From: Bacteroidales bacterium UBA2295
GTDB taxonomy: Bacteria > Bacteroidota > Bacteroidia > Bacteroidales > Tenuifilaceae
DNA: 17,470 nucleotides
Assembly (NCBI GenBank): GCA_002345825.1
Contig: DDWD01000177.1
Span: forward strand, 154-17,623
Direction of reading: 5' to 3'
The notes beneath the pieces were generated by a model. It worked only from the letters and a program-made list of their open reading frames with translations. It searched no databases and had not been told where the DNA came from. This document shows positions 1 to 6,406 of this stretch, one piece after another. The translations under genes and the position numbers were made by a program. Within the stretch, counting starts at the first letter, position 1. Each line of letters starts with the position of its first letter.

Positions 1-1
1 T

Positions 2-388
2 CCGCAAATTGGCGTGCTGCAAAGAGTATTTATAATAAGCACAGAGCCTTTGGCCGACGATGACCCGTCGGTTGAGAGTTTTAAGCGTGTTGTATTCAAT
101 CCCGTAATTATTGAGGTTAGTGAGGAAACATCACTCTACAACGAGGGCTGCTTAAGCATTCCCGAACTTTATGAAATGGTGGAGAGACCAAAATCCATAA
201 GGGTTAAGTACCTAGATGAGGAAATGAATGAGGTAACCCGGAAGATAGATGGAATTGAGGCTAGGATATTTCAGCATGAGTACGATCATCTGGAGGGAAT
301 ACTGTTTGTCGATCGAATTAGTTCAATACGTAAAGCAATTATTGCAAGTAAGCTAAAACGGCTTCAAAGGTTATCGAAGAAACGCTAA
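2..388 (+). CDS. def: Peptide deformylase, 5'-truncated
   Basis: Removes the N-formyl group from the initiator methionine of new proteins in the cytoplasm; a metal-dependent (Fe2+/Zn2+) hydrolase. All three signature motifs are visible. The first readable residues are PQIG, the end of motif 1 (GLAAPQIG). EGCLSIP is motif 2 and carries the metal-ligand Cys. HEYDHLEG is motif 3, with two metal-ligand His and the catalytic Glu. The open frame runs in from the window edge, so the N-terminal part (about 45-55 residues, judged from the family) lies outside. The GTG at position 14 falls inside motif 1 and cannot be the true start. The C-terminus ends in a basic tail (SKLKRLQRLSKKR). The next gene starts 13 nt downstream, so co-transcription is possible, although the functions differ. 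Identification is firm. Confidence 0.96.
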   Translation, partial: PQIGVLQRVFIISTEPLADDDPSVESFKRVVFNPVIIEVSEETSLYNEGCLSIPELYEMVERPKSIRVKYLDEEMNEVTRKIDGIEARIFQHEYDHLEGILFVDRISSIRKAIIASKLKRLQRLSKKR

Positions 389-396
389 AAGGAGGG
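387..396 (+). promoter_or_regulatory. Shine-Dalgarno-like ribosome binding site
   Basis: The purine run AAAAGGAGGG overlaps the end of the def stop codon and lies about 6 nt before the ATG at 402. It is a near-perfect anti-16S match. The other starts in this window (for example 1820, 2341, 4136, 14068) have no comparable sequence, as is usual in Bacteroidota, so this one stands out and supports the start at 402. Confidence 0.55.
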
Positions 397-401
397 TAGC
401 A

Positions 402-1205
402 ATGAACAGTTTAATAAAATTTTGTAGAGATAGGGCAAAGCTAAACCTTATCATTGATATTATTCTATTCGTGCTGCTTATGGCAATGGCCGGGATTGGA
501 TTTCTTATTAAGTACAATTTGCTTTCGGGCGAAAAGCGCAATGCAATTTATGGCGAGAATATTAACCTCGAGCTGCTGGGTATGGATAGGCATCAGTGGG
601 GTACAATTCATCTTATTGTTAGCATTGCCTTTGTAATTTTCATTCTACTGCACATCATTTTCCATTGGAAAATGGTTGTTTGCTTTTTTAAAAGATTAGT
701 ACCCAAGCGTACACCCCGAATTATTTTTAGTGTACTAATCTCCGTTTTTGGGTTATTCCTTTTTGTGTTTGCTTTTGTTTTAGAGCCCGAGCAGGTACAA
801 TATGGTAACTTGTACAGGCATCGTTCGGTAAGTACATCCGATGTTTTGCATGAAGTGCTGAACAACGAGGTGGTTAATGAAGCAGAGGTTGTATCAGCAA
901 AAACATCAGCAGTCAATTCTGCAAAAGTTACTCAACAGGCAGAGGTAATCCATAAAACTCACTCCGAACACGACGAGAAACAGCATAGGAATCAACATAC
1001 CATAGAGGAGTACGAGGTTTTGGGCAGCCAAAGCATTAGCTACGTGGCAGGTAAGTATGGGGTGCCAAGCAGCTATATCTGTAAAGAGCTGGGGATTTCA
1101 ACTAGTTACCAATCGGAGAGATTAGGCCGATTGCGAAAACGTTACAACTTTAGCATGTCCGATGTGAGCCGCGCTATTGCCAAGTATAAAAACGACAAGG
1201 TTTAA
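402..1205 (+). CDS. DUF4405-type membrane protein with C-terminal helical domain
   Basis: Inner-membrane protein of 267 aa and unknown exact role. Three hydrophobic segments are visible, at about residues 14-37, 68-88 and 106-127. The second contains HQWGTIH (His64, His70) and LHIIFHW (His84, His88), the His pattern typical of DUF4405 and related small cytochrome-b-like membrane domains; haem binding is an inference. A low-complexity linker (about 140-195) leads to a C-terminal domain at about 201-263 with two helical repeats (SYVAGKYGVPSSYICKELGI, then LGRLRKRYNFSMSDV). I recognise this type of tail from DUF4405 and ferredoxin-like membrane proteins of anaerobes. The stop codon overlaps the next start by one base (TAATG), so translation of the two is probably coupled. 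It is the first gene of the packed run that ends at 4936. Confidence 0.75.
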   Translation: MNSLIKFCRDRAKLNLIIDIILFVLLMAMAGIGFLIKYNLLSGEKRNAIYGENINLELLGMDRHQWGTIHLIVSIAFVIFILLHIIFHWKMVVCFFKRLVPKRTPRIIFSVLISVFGLFLFVFAFVLEPEQVQYGNLYRHRSVSTSDVLHEVLNNEVVNEAEVVSAKTSAVNSAKVTQQAEVIHKTHSEHDEKQHRNQHTIEEYEVLGSQSISYVAGKYGVPSSYICKELGISTSYQSERLGRLRKRYNFSMSDVSRAIAKYKNDKV

Positions 1206-1813
1206 TGATTGCAACACTAAAAAGAAAATTTGGCCAAAAATGCTTGGGGTTAAAGGTAAACTACAAGGAGGAGTTCTTTTATACCCCCGATAAACCAATT
1301 CGGTTTTGCGAAGCTATAAACGATGCTTTTAAGACCCCATTGCTATTCGACCCTACGAATTTGATTTGCCATGGAGCTAAAAGAAGTATGGGCTTACTTA
1401 TGGACGACAAGGATTTGATTAAGCACATAGCAGCCGAAAGCGATATTGCAATGCAAACGGTAAAAAAAGCGCTTGTTGATATACCCCGAATGAATACTCC
1501 AATTCATAATATCCTAATGGGAATTGATGAGAAGATGGAGAGGACAATTCGCCCCGATTTGTACATCCTGTATTTAAGTCCAAAGCAAGTGATGAATCTT
1601 ATGAGGAGCAATACATTTAATACTAATGAGTTCCCTGTTGTTAAGCCATTCACCTTTCTCTCAATTTGCGGCAACGTTTTTATCAGCACTTTCAAATCGG
1701 CCAACATGAGCATCTCGTTTGGCTGTCCCGAGTCGAGAAAATACGCAGGGTTAAAAGATAATCAGCTGGTTGTGGGGTTACCCTATAGCCAGGCGCTGCA
1801 AATGTTTAGCTAG
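1205..1813 (+). CDS. DUF169 family protein
   Basis: Cytoplasmic protein of 202 aa matching the DUF169 pattern: RFCEAINDAF near residue 33, ICHGAKRSMGL near 54, SICGNVF near 153, and the C-terminal signature SFGCPESRKYAGLKDNQLVVGLP (about 171-193). Five cysteines are present (13, 35, 55, 155, 174); those in FCEA, ICHGA and FGCPESR lie in the most family-like stretches and could bind a metal or cluster, which is inference. DUF169 proteins occur mainly in anaerobes and methanogens, and no reaction is established that I know of. The gene overlaps the upstream membrane-protein gene by one base and is followed after 6 nt by the adenosyltransferase gene, so all three are very likely one transcript. 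There is no signal peptide or membrane segment. Confidence 0.75.
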   Translation: MIATLKRKFGQKCLGLKVNYKEEFFYTPDKPIRFCEAINDAFKTPLLFDPTNLICHGAKRSMGLLMDDKDLIKHIAAESDIAMQTVKKALVDIPRMNTPIHNILMGIDEKMERTIRPDLYILYLSPKQVMNLMRSNTFNTNEFPVVKPFTFLSICGNVFISTFKSANMSISFGCPESRKYAGLKDNQLVVGLPYSQALQMFS

Positions 1814-1819
1814 ATAGAT

Positions 1820-2338
1820 ATGGACGAAAGAGGTTACATACACCTATACACCGGCAATGGCAAGGGCAAAACCACTGCTGCCATTGGTTTGGCCATTAGG
1901 GCAGTAGGCGCTGGCAAGCGTGTTTACATTGGCCAGTTTGTAAAGGGGATGCACTATGCCGAGCTTGATGCGCTAAAGCGTTTCCCCGAAATTGAGGTCA
2001 GGCAGTTTGGGCTCGATTGTTTCATTAAGAATGAGCCAACCCCAAAGGATATTGATGCGGCCCGAAAAGGGCTCGATGCAGTGAAGCTAATTATTGAGGA
2101 GAACGTTTTCGATTTGGTAATTCTCGACGAGATTTGCATCGCCTTGCACTACAAACTTTTTAATGTTGATGAGGTTTTACCAATCCTCAAAACAAAACCC
2201 AAAACAATGGAAATTGTGCTTACTGGCCGTTATGCTCCCGACAGATTGATTGATTTTGCCGATTTGGTTACCCGAATGGAGGAGGTAAAGCATTACTACA
2301 ATCATGGTGTTGAAGCACGTAATGGAATAGAATTTTAG
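1820..2338 (+). CDS. cobO: Cob(I)alamin adenosyltransferase (CobA/CobO/BtuR type)
   Basis: Transfers the 5'-deoxyadenosyl group of ATP to cobalt(I) of corrinoids to make adenosylcobalamin. The 172-aa length fits the compact CobA/BtuR family. Near the N-terminus is the P-loop TGNGKGKTTA (residues 11-20), followed by the family segment GKRVYIGQFVKG. VILDEICIALHYKL (about 103-116) is the Walker-B-like region, TGRYAPDRLIDFADLVTRM follows, and the protein ends with ARNGIEF, the family's C-terminal signature. No other corrinoid-synthesis gene is in the window, so it may serve scavenged corrinoid. It sits 6 nt after the DUF169 gene and 2 nt before the VOC gene, strongly suggesting a shared mRNA. The start ATG has no Shine-Dalgarno sequence. 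Confidence 0.92.
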   Translation: MDERGYIHLYTGNGKGKTTAAIGLAIRAVGAGKRVYIGQFVKGMHYAELDALKRFPEIEVRQFGLDCFIKNEPTPKDIDAARKGLDAVKLIIEENVFDLVILDEICIALHYKLFNVDEVLPILKTKPKTMEIVLTGRYAPDRLIDFADLVTRMEEVKHYYNHGVEARNGIEF

Positions 2339-2340
2339 CT

Positions 2341-2718
2341 ATGGATATAAAATTTATGCACGCAGGTTTACAGGTTTTACAAAAAGATGTAAAACCTTTT
2401 TACCAGGATATTCTGGGCTTTAAAGTAGAACGTTCTTTTGCCCTGTCGGCAGAAGAGTCGCTCGGTATCTTTGGAATTGATAGTCCGGTTGAAATTGTGC
2501 AGGGCGATTGCGGTGAAGTTAATTTGGAACTTTTTATCTCCGATAACCAGCGATTGCCCACCTATAATCACAACTGCATTACGGTGAGCAATGCCCAAGC
2601 CATAGCAACTAGTGCTTTGCAAAAAGGCTATCGAGTTCATAATCGTAAGGGCAAGGCCGGAACAACATATTTTATTAGCGATTCAAATCGTAATATTTTC
2701 GAAGTTAAGAATCTTTAG
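2341..2718 (+). CDS. VOC/glyoxalase-fold protein
   Basis: Small cytoplasmic protein (125 aa) of the vicinal-oxygen-chelate superfamily. It shows two beta-alpha-beta-beta-beta units: FMHAGLQVLQKDVKPFYQDILGFKVERSF is the classic first unit, and NHNCITVSNAQAIATSALQKGYRV followed by GTTYFISDSNRNIFEVKNL is the second. The four positions that usually bind the metal are occupied by His7, Glu63, His77 and Glu121, so a divalent metal site is plausible. The substrate cannot be told from sequence. The neighbouring adenosyltransferase tempts one to call it methylmalonyl-CoA epimerase, but the sequence does not show that family's character. It begins 2 nt after the cobO stop. A 45-nt gap with no clear promoter separates it from the flavoprotein gene. 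Confidence 0.8.
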   Translation: MDIKFMHAGLQVLQKDVKPFYQDILGFKVERSFALSAEESLGIFGIDSPVEIVQGDCGEVNLELFISDNQRLPTYNHNCITVSNAQAIATSALQKGYRVHNRKGKAGTTYFISDSNRNIFEVKNL

Positions 2719-2763
2719 TTTAAATCATTTTCACCCATTAATCAAACTACAAATTTACCTCTT

Positions 2764-4125
2764 ATGAAAAGTACAGATGTTTTAATTATTGGTGGTAGCG
2801 CAGCAGGTATGGTTGCAGCAGTTACCGCAAGGGCTCATTGGCCAGAGAAAAAGTTTATTCTTGTAAAAAAGCAAAAGGATGTTATGGTGCCTTGTGGTAT
2901 TCCATACATTTTTGGTACCCTTGGTACTAGCGAAAAGAACCTTATGCCCGTTGATGTAATGATGGAGAAGAATGGGGTTGAGTCGTTGGTTGACGAGGCA
3001 ACCAGCATCGATACTGAAAAAAAGATAGTATCGTTTGCAAGCGGCGAGCAGATTGGCTACCAAAAGTTAATGATTGCTACTGGTTCAACTCCTGTTAAAC
3101 CCAAATGGCTGCTGGGAGCCGATTTGGATAATGTATTTGTTATACCCAAAGATAGGCAATACCTCGATGGCATTAAGGAAAAACTTGGAAGTACTAAGAA
3201 TGTTGCTGTAATTGGAGCTGGCTTTATTGGTGTTGAGCTATCCGATGAGCTAAAAAAGCATGGTTACAACGTTACTCTTGTTGAGAAACTTCCCCACATC
3301 CTAAACTTAGCATTCGATGCCGATTTTGCTGAAAAAATTCACGAAATGCTCACCGAGCGTGGTGTTAACGTGATAGCCGGAACGGGTATTAAGAGCGTTA
3401 TGGGTAATGGTAAGGTTGAGGAAATTGAACTTGAGGATGGCAAAAAGTTACCAATGGATGCTGTTATTTTATCGATGGGTTACAAACCTAATACAGAATT
3501 GGCTCAAAAGTCAGGCATTCAGGTTGATGAGAGTGGTTTTATTGCCGTTGATGAGTACATGCGTACGCATACTCCCGATGTTTTTGCCATTGGCGATTGC
3601 GCACAGAAACGCGACTTTGTTACCCGTCAGCGTGTGGCAACTATGTTGGCATCAACAGCTTGTGCCGAGGCTCGTATTGCTGGTATGAACCTGTTTAACC
3701 TACACGTGGTAAAAACTTTTAGCGGAACCATTGCCATTTACTCAACCGCACTCGATGGAACTGGTTTTGGTACAGCAGGTCTTACTGAACAACGAGCAAA
3801 CGAAGAGGGTATCGAGTCGTTTGTTGGTGTATTTGAGGGAGTAAATCGCCATCCCGGTAGCTTGCCAACCGCTCACAAGCAAATTGTAAAACTTATTGCA
3901 GCTAAGCATTCGGGTGTTATTATTGGTGGTGAGGTAATTGGCGGAACCGAAGCCGGTGAACTAACCAACGTTATTGGTTTGGCAATCCAAAATCGTATGT
4001 CGGTTAATTCTCTTCTTACCATGCAAATAGGTACGCATCCATGCTTAACCGCTTCGCCTGCTGCTTATCCGCTAATTAAAGCAGCCGAGCAAATTTCAAA
4101 TAAGATGCTTAAACTAATGAAATAG
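2764..4125 (+). CDS. FAD/NAD(P)-dependent oxidoreductase, CoA-disulfide reductase / NADH oxidase-like
   Basis: Flavoprotein of 453 aa in the pyridine nucleotide-disulfide oxidoreductase superfamily, in the single-cysteine branch that includes CoA-disulfide reductase and NADH oxidase. The FAD-binding Rossmann motif is IIGGSAAGMVAA (about 8-19), the redox-active Cys44 lies in VPCGIPY, the NAD(P) motif is VIGAGFIGVELS (about 149-160), and the second FAD motif is VFAIGDCAQ (about 273-281). A C-terminal dimerisation domain (about 320-453) follows, containing THPCLTASPAAYP with a second notable cysteine, Cys427. No rhodanese domain is attached. Probable chemistry is NAD(P)H-driven reduction of a small-molecule disulfide, persulfide or O2; the exact substrate is uncertain. 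The mrp-like gene begins 10 nt downstream, so the two are probably expressed together. Confidence 0.88.
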   Translation: MKSTDVLIIGGSAAGMVAAVTARAHWPEKKFILVKKQKDVMVPCGIPYIFGTLGTSEKNLMPVDVMMEKNGVESLVDEATSIDTEKKIVSFASGEQIGYQKLMIATGSTPVKPKWLLGADLDNVFVIPKDRQYLDGIKEKLGSTKNVAVIGAGFIGVELSDELKKHGYNVTLVEKLPHILNLAFDADFAEKIHEMLTERGVNVIAGTGIKSVMGNGKVEEIELEDGKKLPMDAVILSMGYKPNTELAQKSGIQVDESGFIAVDEYMRTHTPDVFAIGDCAQKRDFVTRQRVATMLASTACAEARIAGMNLFNLHVVKTFSGTIAIYSTALDGTGFGTAGLTEQRANEEGIESFVGVFEGVNRHPGSLPTAHKQIVKLIAAKHSGVIIGGEVIGGTEAGELTNVIGLAIQNRMSVNSLLTMQIGTHPCLTASPAAYPLIKAAEQISNKMLKLMK

Positions 4126-4135
4126 TAGAAGATAA

Positions 4136-4936
4136 ATGAATGCCTTTGAAAAATTAAGTTTACCAACTGTAAAGCATATTATTGCAGTAGCCTCTGGTAA
4201 AGGTGGTGTTGGTAAATCAACCGTTTCGGCCAATTTGGCCATTGCACTAATGCGCCAAGGTTATAAAGTGGCCTTGGTTGATGCCGATATCTTTGGCCCA
4301 TCAATACCTCGTATGTTCGGCGTTGAGAATGCTCAACCCGAGGTGGTTACCGAGGGCGAGAAGGATATTATGTTCCCAATAGAGAAGTTTGGGGTTAAAA
4401 TTATGTCCATTGGGTTCTTTATAAAGCGCAACCAGGGCTTAATTTGGCGTGGCCCAATGGCGGCTAACGCCATTACCCAGCTGCTTGAGAATACCCATTG
4501 GGACGAAATTGACTACATGATTCTAGATTTCCCCCCAGGAACCAGCGATATACAGCTAACAGCTGTGCAGAAGTTAAACTTTAGCGGTTCGCTAATTGTT
4601 ACCACACCGCAGGAAATTGCGCTTAACGATGCTCGCAAAGCTGCATCGCTGTTTAAAAATAAGGGTTTGGAAGTGCCAATCCTGGGTGTAGTTGAGGATA
4701 TGTCGTGGTTTACCCCAAAACCCCATCCCGACGAGAAATACTTTATTTTTGGAGAGGGCGGAGGCAATCGATTGGCCCAAGAGCTAGAAGTGCCATTGCT
4801 AGGCCAGATTCCCCTTATTGCCGAGGTGGGCGAGGCAGCCGATAAAGGCCTGAGCGTTTATAGCCAGAGCGATCCAATAGCCGTTGACGCTTTCGATAAG
4901 ATTGTGGAAAGCCTAATCGAAAAGGTTAAGGTATAG
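4136..4936 (+). CDS. mrp: Mrp/NBP35-family P-loop ATPase, short form without cysteines
   Basis: MinD-like ATPase of 266 aa; the family carries or delivers iron-sulfur clusters. The deviant Walker A is GKGGVGKST (residues 21-29), followed by DADIFGPSIPRMFG (49-62) and DYMILDFPPGTSDIQLT as the Walker-B region; WRGPMAANAI is also family-typical. Two things are missing. First, the N-terminal DUF59/MIP18-like domain of about 100 aa found in full-length bacterial Mrp is absent, since the P-loop starts almost at once. Second, the CxxC of classical Mrp/ApbC is replaced by MSWFTPKPHPDEKYFIFGEGGG, a form familiar from Bacteroidota, and the whole protein has no cysteine. Cluster carriage by its own cysteines is therefore impossible. 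It is the last gene of the packed run; a terminator-like hairpin lies about 107 nt downstream. Confidence 0.88.
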   Translation: MNAFEKLSLPTVKHIIAVASGKGGVGKSTVSANLAIALMRQGYKVALVDADIFGPSIPRMFGVENAQPEVVTEGEKDIMFPIEKFGVKIMSIGFFIKRNQGLIWRGPMAANAITQLLENTHWDEIDYMILDFPPGTSDIQLTAVQKLNFSGSLIVTTPQEIALNDARKAASLFKNKGLEVPILGVVEDMSWFTPKPHPDEKYFIFGEGGGNRLAQELEVPLLGQIPLIAEVGEAADKGLSVYSQSDPIAVDAFDKIVESLIEKVKV

Positions 4937-5042
4937 TAAATCTGCGAGTCTATTGTGCTAGTTGATGTTTTTATTGAGCCTCAACTTGTTAACTTTTACC
5001 TCTTATTAGTATTTTAGTATAGGCTTATAGGGTTAGATGTTT

Positions 5043-5098
5043 AAAATGGGAGTACTATGGAGCATCAAGATTATCGTTGTAAAAGGTACTCCCCTTTT
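5043..5098. terminator. Terminator-like inverted repeat after the mrp-ended operon
   Basis: The arms AAAATGGGAGTAC (5043-5055) and GTACTCCCCTTTT (5086-5098) pair over 12 of 13 positions, with one T-C mismatch. The GC-rich core is followed by a T run on the + strand and preceded by an A run, which makes it look like a bidirectional intrinsic terminator. The 30-nt loop is long for a terminator, so another role is possible. Confidence 0.4.
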
Positions 5099-5164
5099 AT
5101 CATTACTAATCTTCAAAATAGGTTGTTTATTAACGTGAGTTTGACATAAGGAATAATCATGTAT

Positions 5165-5340
5165 CTCCTTTAAAAATAAGCGAATAAGGTTGATAATTGT
5201 GATTATTGTTTTTATTACTAAGGTTAGTTGAATTTATAATAAGGTTTGTTGTAGTTTATAAACCTTATTTTGGTTTTTTAAACCTTAGTAAAACAGAGCG
5301 AAGCCAAAGATATTCAACCTTATTACCTTATTTTCTGGAG
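5165..5340. repeat. Concentric (triple-nested) inverted repeats with AAGGTT/AACCTT core
   Basis: Three inverted pairs lie one inside another. The outer pair is CTCC (5165-5168), AAAATAAG (5173-5180) and AATAAGGTTGA (5183-5193) against TCAACCTTATT (5314-5324), CTTATTTT (5327-5334) and GGAG (5337-5340). The middle pair is TTACTAAGGTT (5215-5225) against AACCTTAGTAA (5281-5291). The inner pair is AATAAGGTTT (5238-5247) against AAACCTTATT (5260-5269). The internal loops are nearly symmetric (21 and 22 nt; 12 and 11 nt). As RNA or single-stranded DNA this could fold into one long interrupted hairpin with a 12-nt apical loop. It may be a fold-back repeat element, a structured non-coding RNA or an array of protein-binding sites; the sequence alone does not decide. 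Confidence 0.7.
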
Positions 5341-5386
5341 TCTTATATCAACGTACATTGAACTAACTAGGATTTTGCTCATTCAC

Positions 5387-5394
5387 TAGCTTTG
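5387..5394 (+). promoter_or_regulatory. Possible -7 element of the uracil-DNA glycosylase gene
   Basis: TAGCTTTG matches the Bacteroidota -7 consensus TAnnTTTG and lies about 48 nt before the ATG at 5443. No convincing -33 TTG/TTTG sits at the expected 19-21 nt upstream, so this is a weak call made on one box only. Confidence 0.25.
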
Positions 5395-5442
5395 CTAACC
5401 AAATCTTAATGCCATAGTCACTTTTAAGTAATACAGTTAAAA

Positions 5443-6038
5443 ATGCTTGCAATGAACCCGTCGCTAAATGAGCTAAAGGATCAAGTGCTGAAGTGCACAA
5501 ATTGCAGCTTAGCGTATACGCGTAGGCAGGTAATTTTTGGCGAGGGTAATCCCAATGCCGATATTTTAATTATTGGCGAGGCGCCTGGTTACGACGAGGA
5601 TATTCAGGGCGACCATTCGTTGGCAAATCGGGACAGCTGCTCGATAAAATTTTGACAGCCTGTGGGTTTAATAGAACCGAGCACGTTTATATCAGCAATA
5701 TCGTGAAATGTCATCCACCCGAAAACCGTGTGCCAACACTGCACGAAACCACGATATGCATTCCCTACCTGTTAAAACAGATTGAAATTATAGACCCAAA
5801 GATTTTAATACTCCTTGGGGCAACCTCGTTGAAGTATATGGCTGGGAACACCTATCGAATTACCCGCGATAGGGGCAAGTGGATACCAGTTAATGGCAGA
5901 CTGGCCATACCGGTCTTTCATCCGGCTGCGCTATTACGTAATCCTGATTTAAAAAGGCCTACTTGGGAAGATTACAAAGAGGTGGTGCAAAAATACCGCG
6001 AGCTGGTTGATGCCAATCATAAATCGGATTACGTTTAG
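5443..6038 (+). pseudogene. Family-4-type uracil-DNA glycosylase, split by a one-base deletion
   Basis: Uracil-DNA glycosylases of this group remove uracil from DNA and carry a [4Fe-4S] cluster. The first frame (5443-5612) gives the cluster Cys pair KCTNC, FGEGNPNADILIIGEAPG and DEDIQG. At 5612/5613 the reading frame jumps: the family's G-E-P-F-V-G segment needs one more base after GGCGA, and the +1 frame then continues as PFVGKSGQLLDKILTACGF. The second part has the other two likely cluster cysteines (KCHPPENR and CIPYLLKQI) and the late motif VFHPAALLRNP. With one base restored the protein would be about 198 aa, normal for the family. Unrestored, translation stops at 5655. No other lesion is seen, so the change is either very recent or a sequence error. 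There is no homopolymer run at the site. An alternative start is the ATG at 5452. Confidence 0.85.
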
Positions 6039-6062
6039 CAATTAAACATTGTACTAAATTTG
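6034..6062 (+). promoter_or_regulatory. Possible promoter for the 71-aa protein gene
   Basis: TAAATTTG at 6055-6062 is a full match to the Bacteroidota -7 pattern TAnnTTTG. A TTTA at 6034-6037 lies 17 nt upstream as an imperfect -33 element; its first bases fall within the end of the broken glycosylase gene. A transcript would start near 6070 and give a leader of about 70 nt before the GTG at 6142. Confidence 0.35.
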
Positions 6063-6141
6063 GCGTTTTGTTTTTTGGTTACCTATAGATCATGTAACTT
6101 TTCAGCTAAATAGAAGTGCTAATTTTTAACAAAACGATCAA

Positions 6142-6357
6142 GTGAATTCAGCCATCGATTTTAAGGATAAGGTAAATAAGCTTATTAGCGAGCAGAATTT
6201 TAGCGAGGCAATTAACGTTCTCCAGAACGTTTTGAAGAACGACAGCGAGAATACTCAGGCCAAGGTATTGCTAGAGCAGGTTCAAAAGATAAACCAGTTC
6301 CATATTCGCGATATTTACGGAGCTACAAATCTTGATATGGATCCTTGGTTTGAATAG
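6142..6357 (+). CDS. Small TPR-like protein with acidic DMDPWFE tail
   Basis: Protein of 71 aa with unknown function. Residues about 6-50 read as a helix-turn-helix pair of the tetratricopeptide type (KVNKLISEQNFSEAINVLQNVLKNDSENTQAKVLLEQVQKI). This is followed by a short tail, IRDIYGATNLDMDPWFE, which resembles a tail I know from small conserved Bacteroidota proteins. The start is GTG at 6142; no ATG upstream in frame is usable, and the next in-frame methionine (DMDP) lies at the very end. There is no signal peptide or membrane segment. It likely acts in protein-protein contacts in the cytoplasm, which is inference from the fold. It lies 49 nt before the MBL-fold gene and 103 nt after the broken glycosylase gene. 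Confidence 0.65.
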   Translation: MNSAIDFKDKVNKLISEQNFSEAINVLQNVLKNDSENTQAKVLLEQVQKINQFHIRDIYGATNLDMDPWFE

Positions 6358-6406
6358 GTTTTAATAGCTAGGCTTAAGCGTAGCGGTAATATCAAAATAA
6401 ATTGCC

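Larger units (their letters stand above)
4937..5442. other. 506-bp gene-free intergenic region
   Basis: No convincing coding sequence is seen on either strand. The region separates the mrp-ended operon from the broken uracil-DNA glycosylase gene. It holds a terminator-like inverted repeat (5043-5098) and a set of concentric inverted repeats (5165-5340), both listed separately. The last 100 bases should contain the promoter of the glycosylase gene; a sequence matching the Bacteroidota -7 pattern TAnnTTTG occurs at 5387-5394 (TAGCTTTG), but no good -33 element lies at the right distance. Confidence 0.7.

Noticed and set aside
608..916. A 102-codon open frame on the - strand opposite the DUF4405 gene
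   Set aside because: Antisense to a family-like protein in a tight operon; low-complexity Thr/Ser/Lys composition.
2341..2718. VOC protein as methylmalonyl-CoA epimerase because it adjoins cobO
   Set aside because: The first helix and metal-ligand surroundings do not show the epimerase signature, and no mutase subunit is in the window.
4974..4984. TTGAGCCTCAA as the terminator of the mrp-ended operon
   Set aside because: The palindrome allows only a 4-bp stem with a 3-nt loop and has no strong T run; the repeat at 5043-5098 is a better candidate.
5165..5340. Nested repeats as a CRISPR array or an integron attC site
   Set aside because: There are no equal-length direct repeats with spacers, and the conserved attC core sites and an integrase gene are absent.
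5600..5660. Programmed frameshifting in the uracil-DNA glycosylase gene
   Set aside because: No slippery heptamer or stimulatory structure is visible at the shift point, and frameshifting is not known for this family; a simple deletion or sequence error is more likely.
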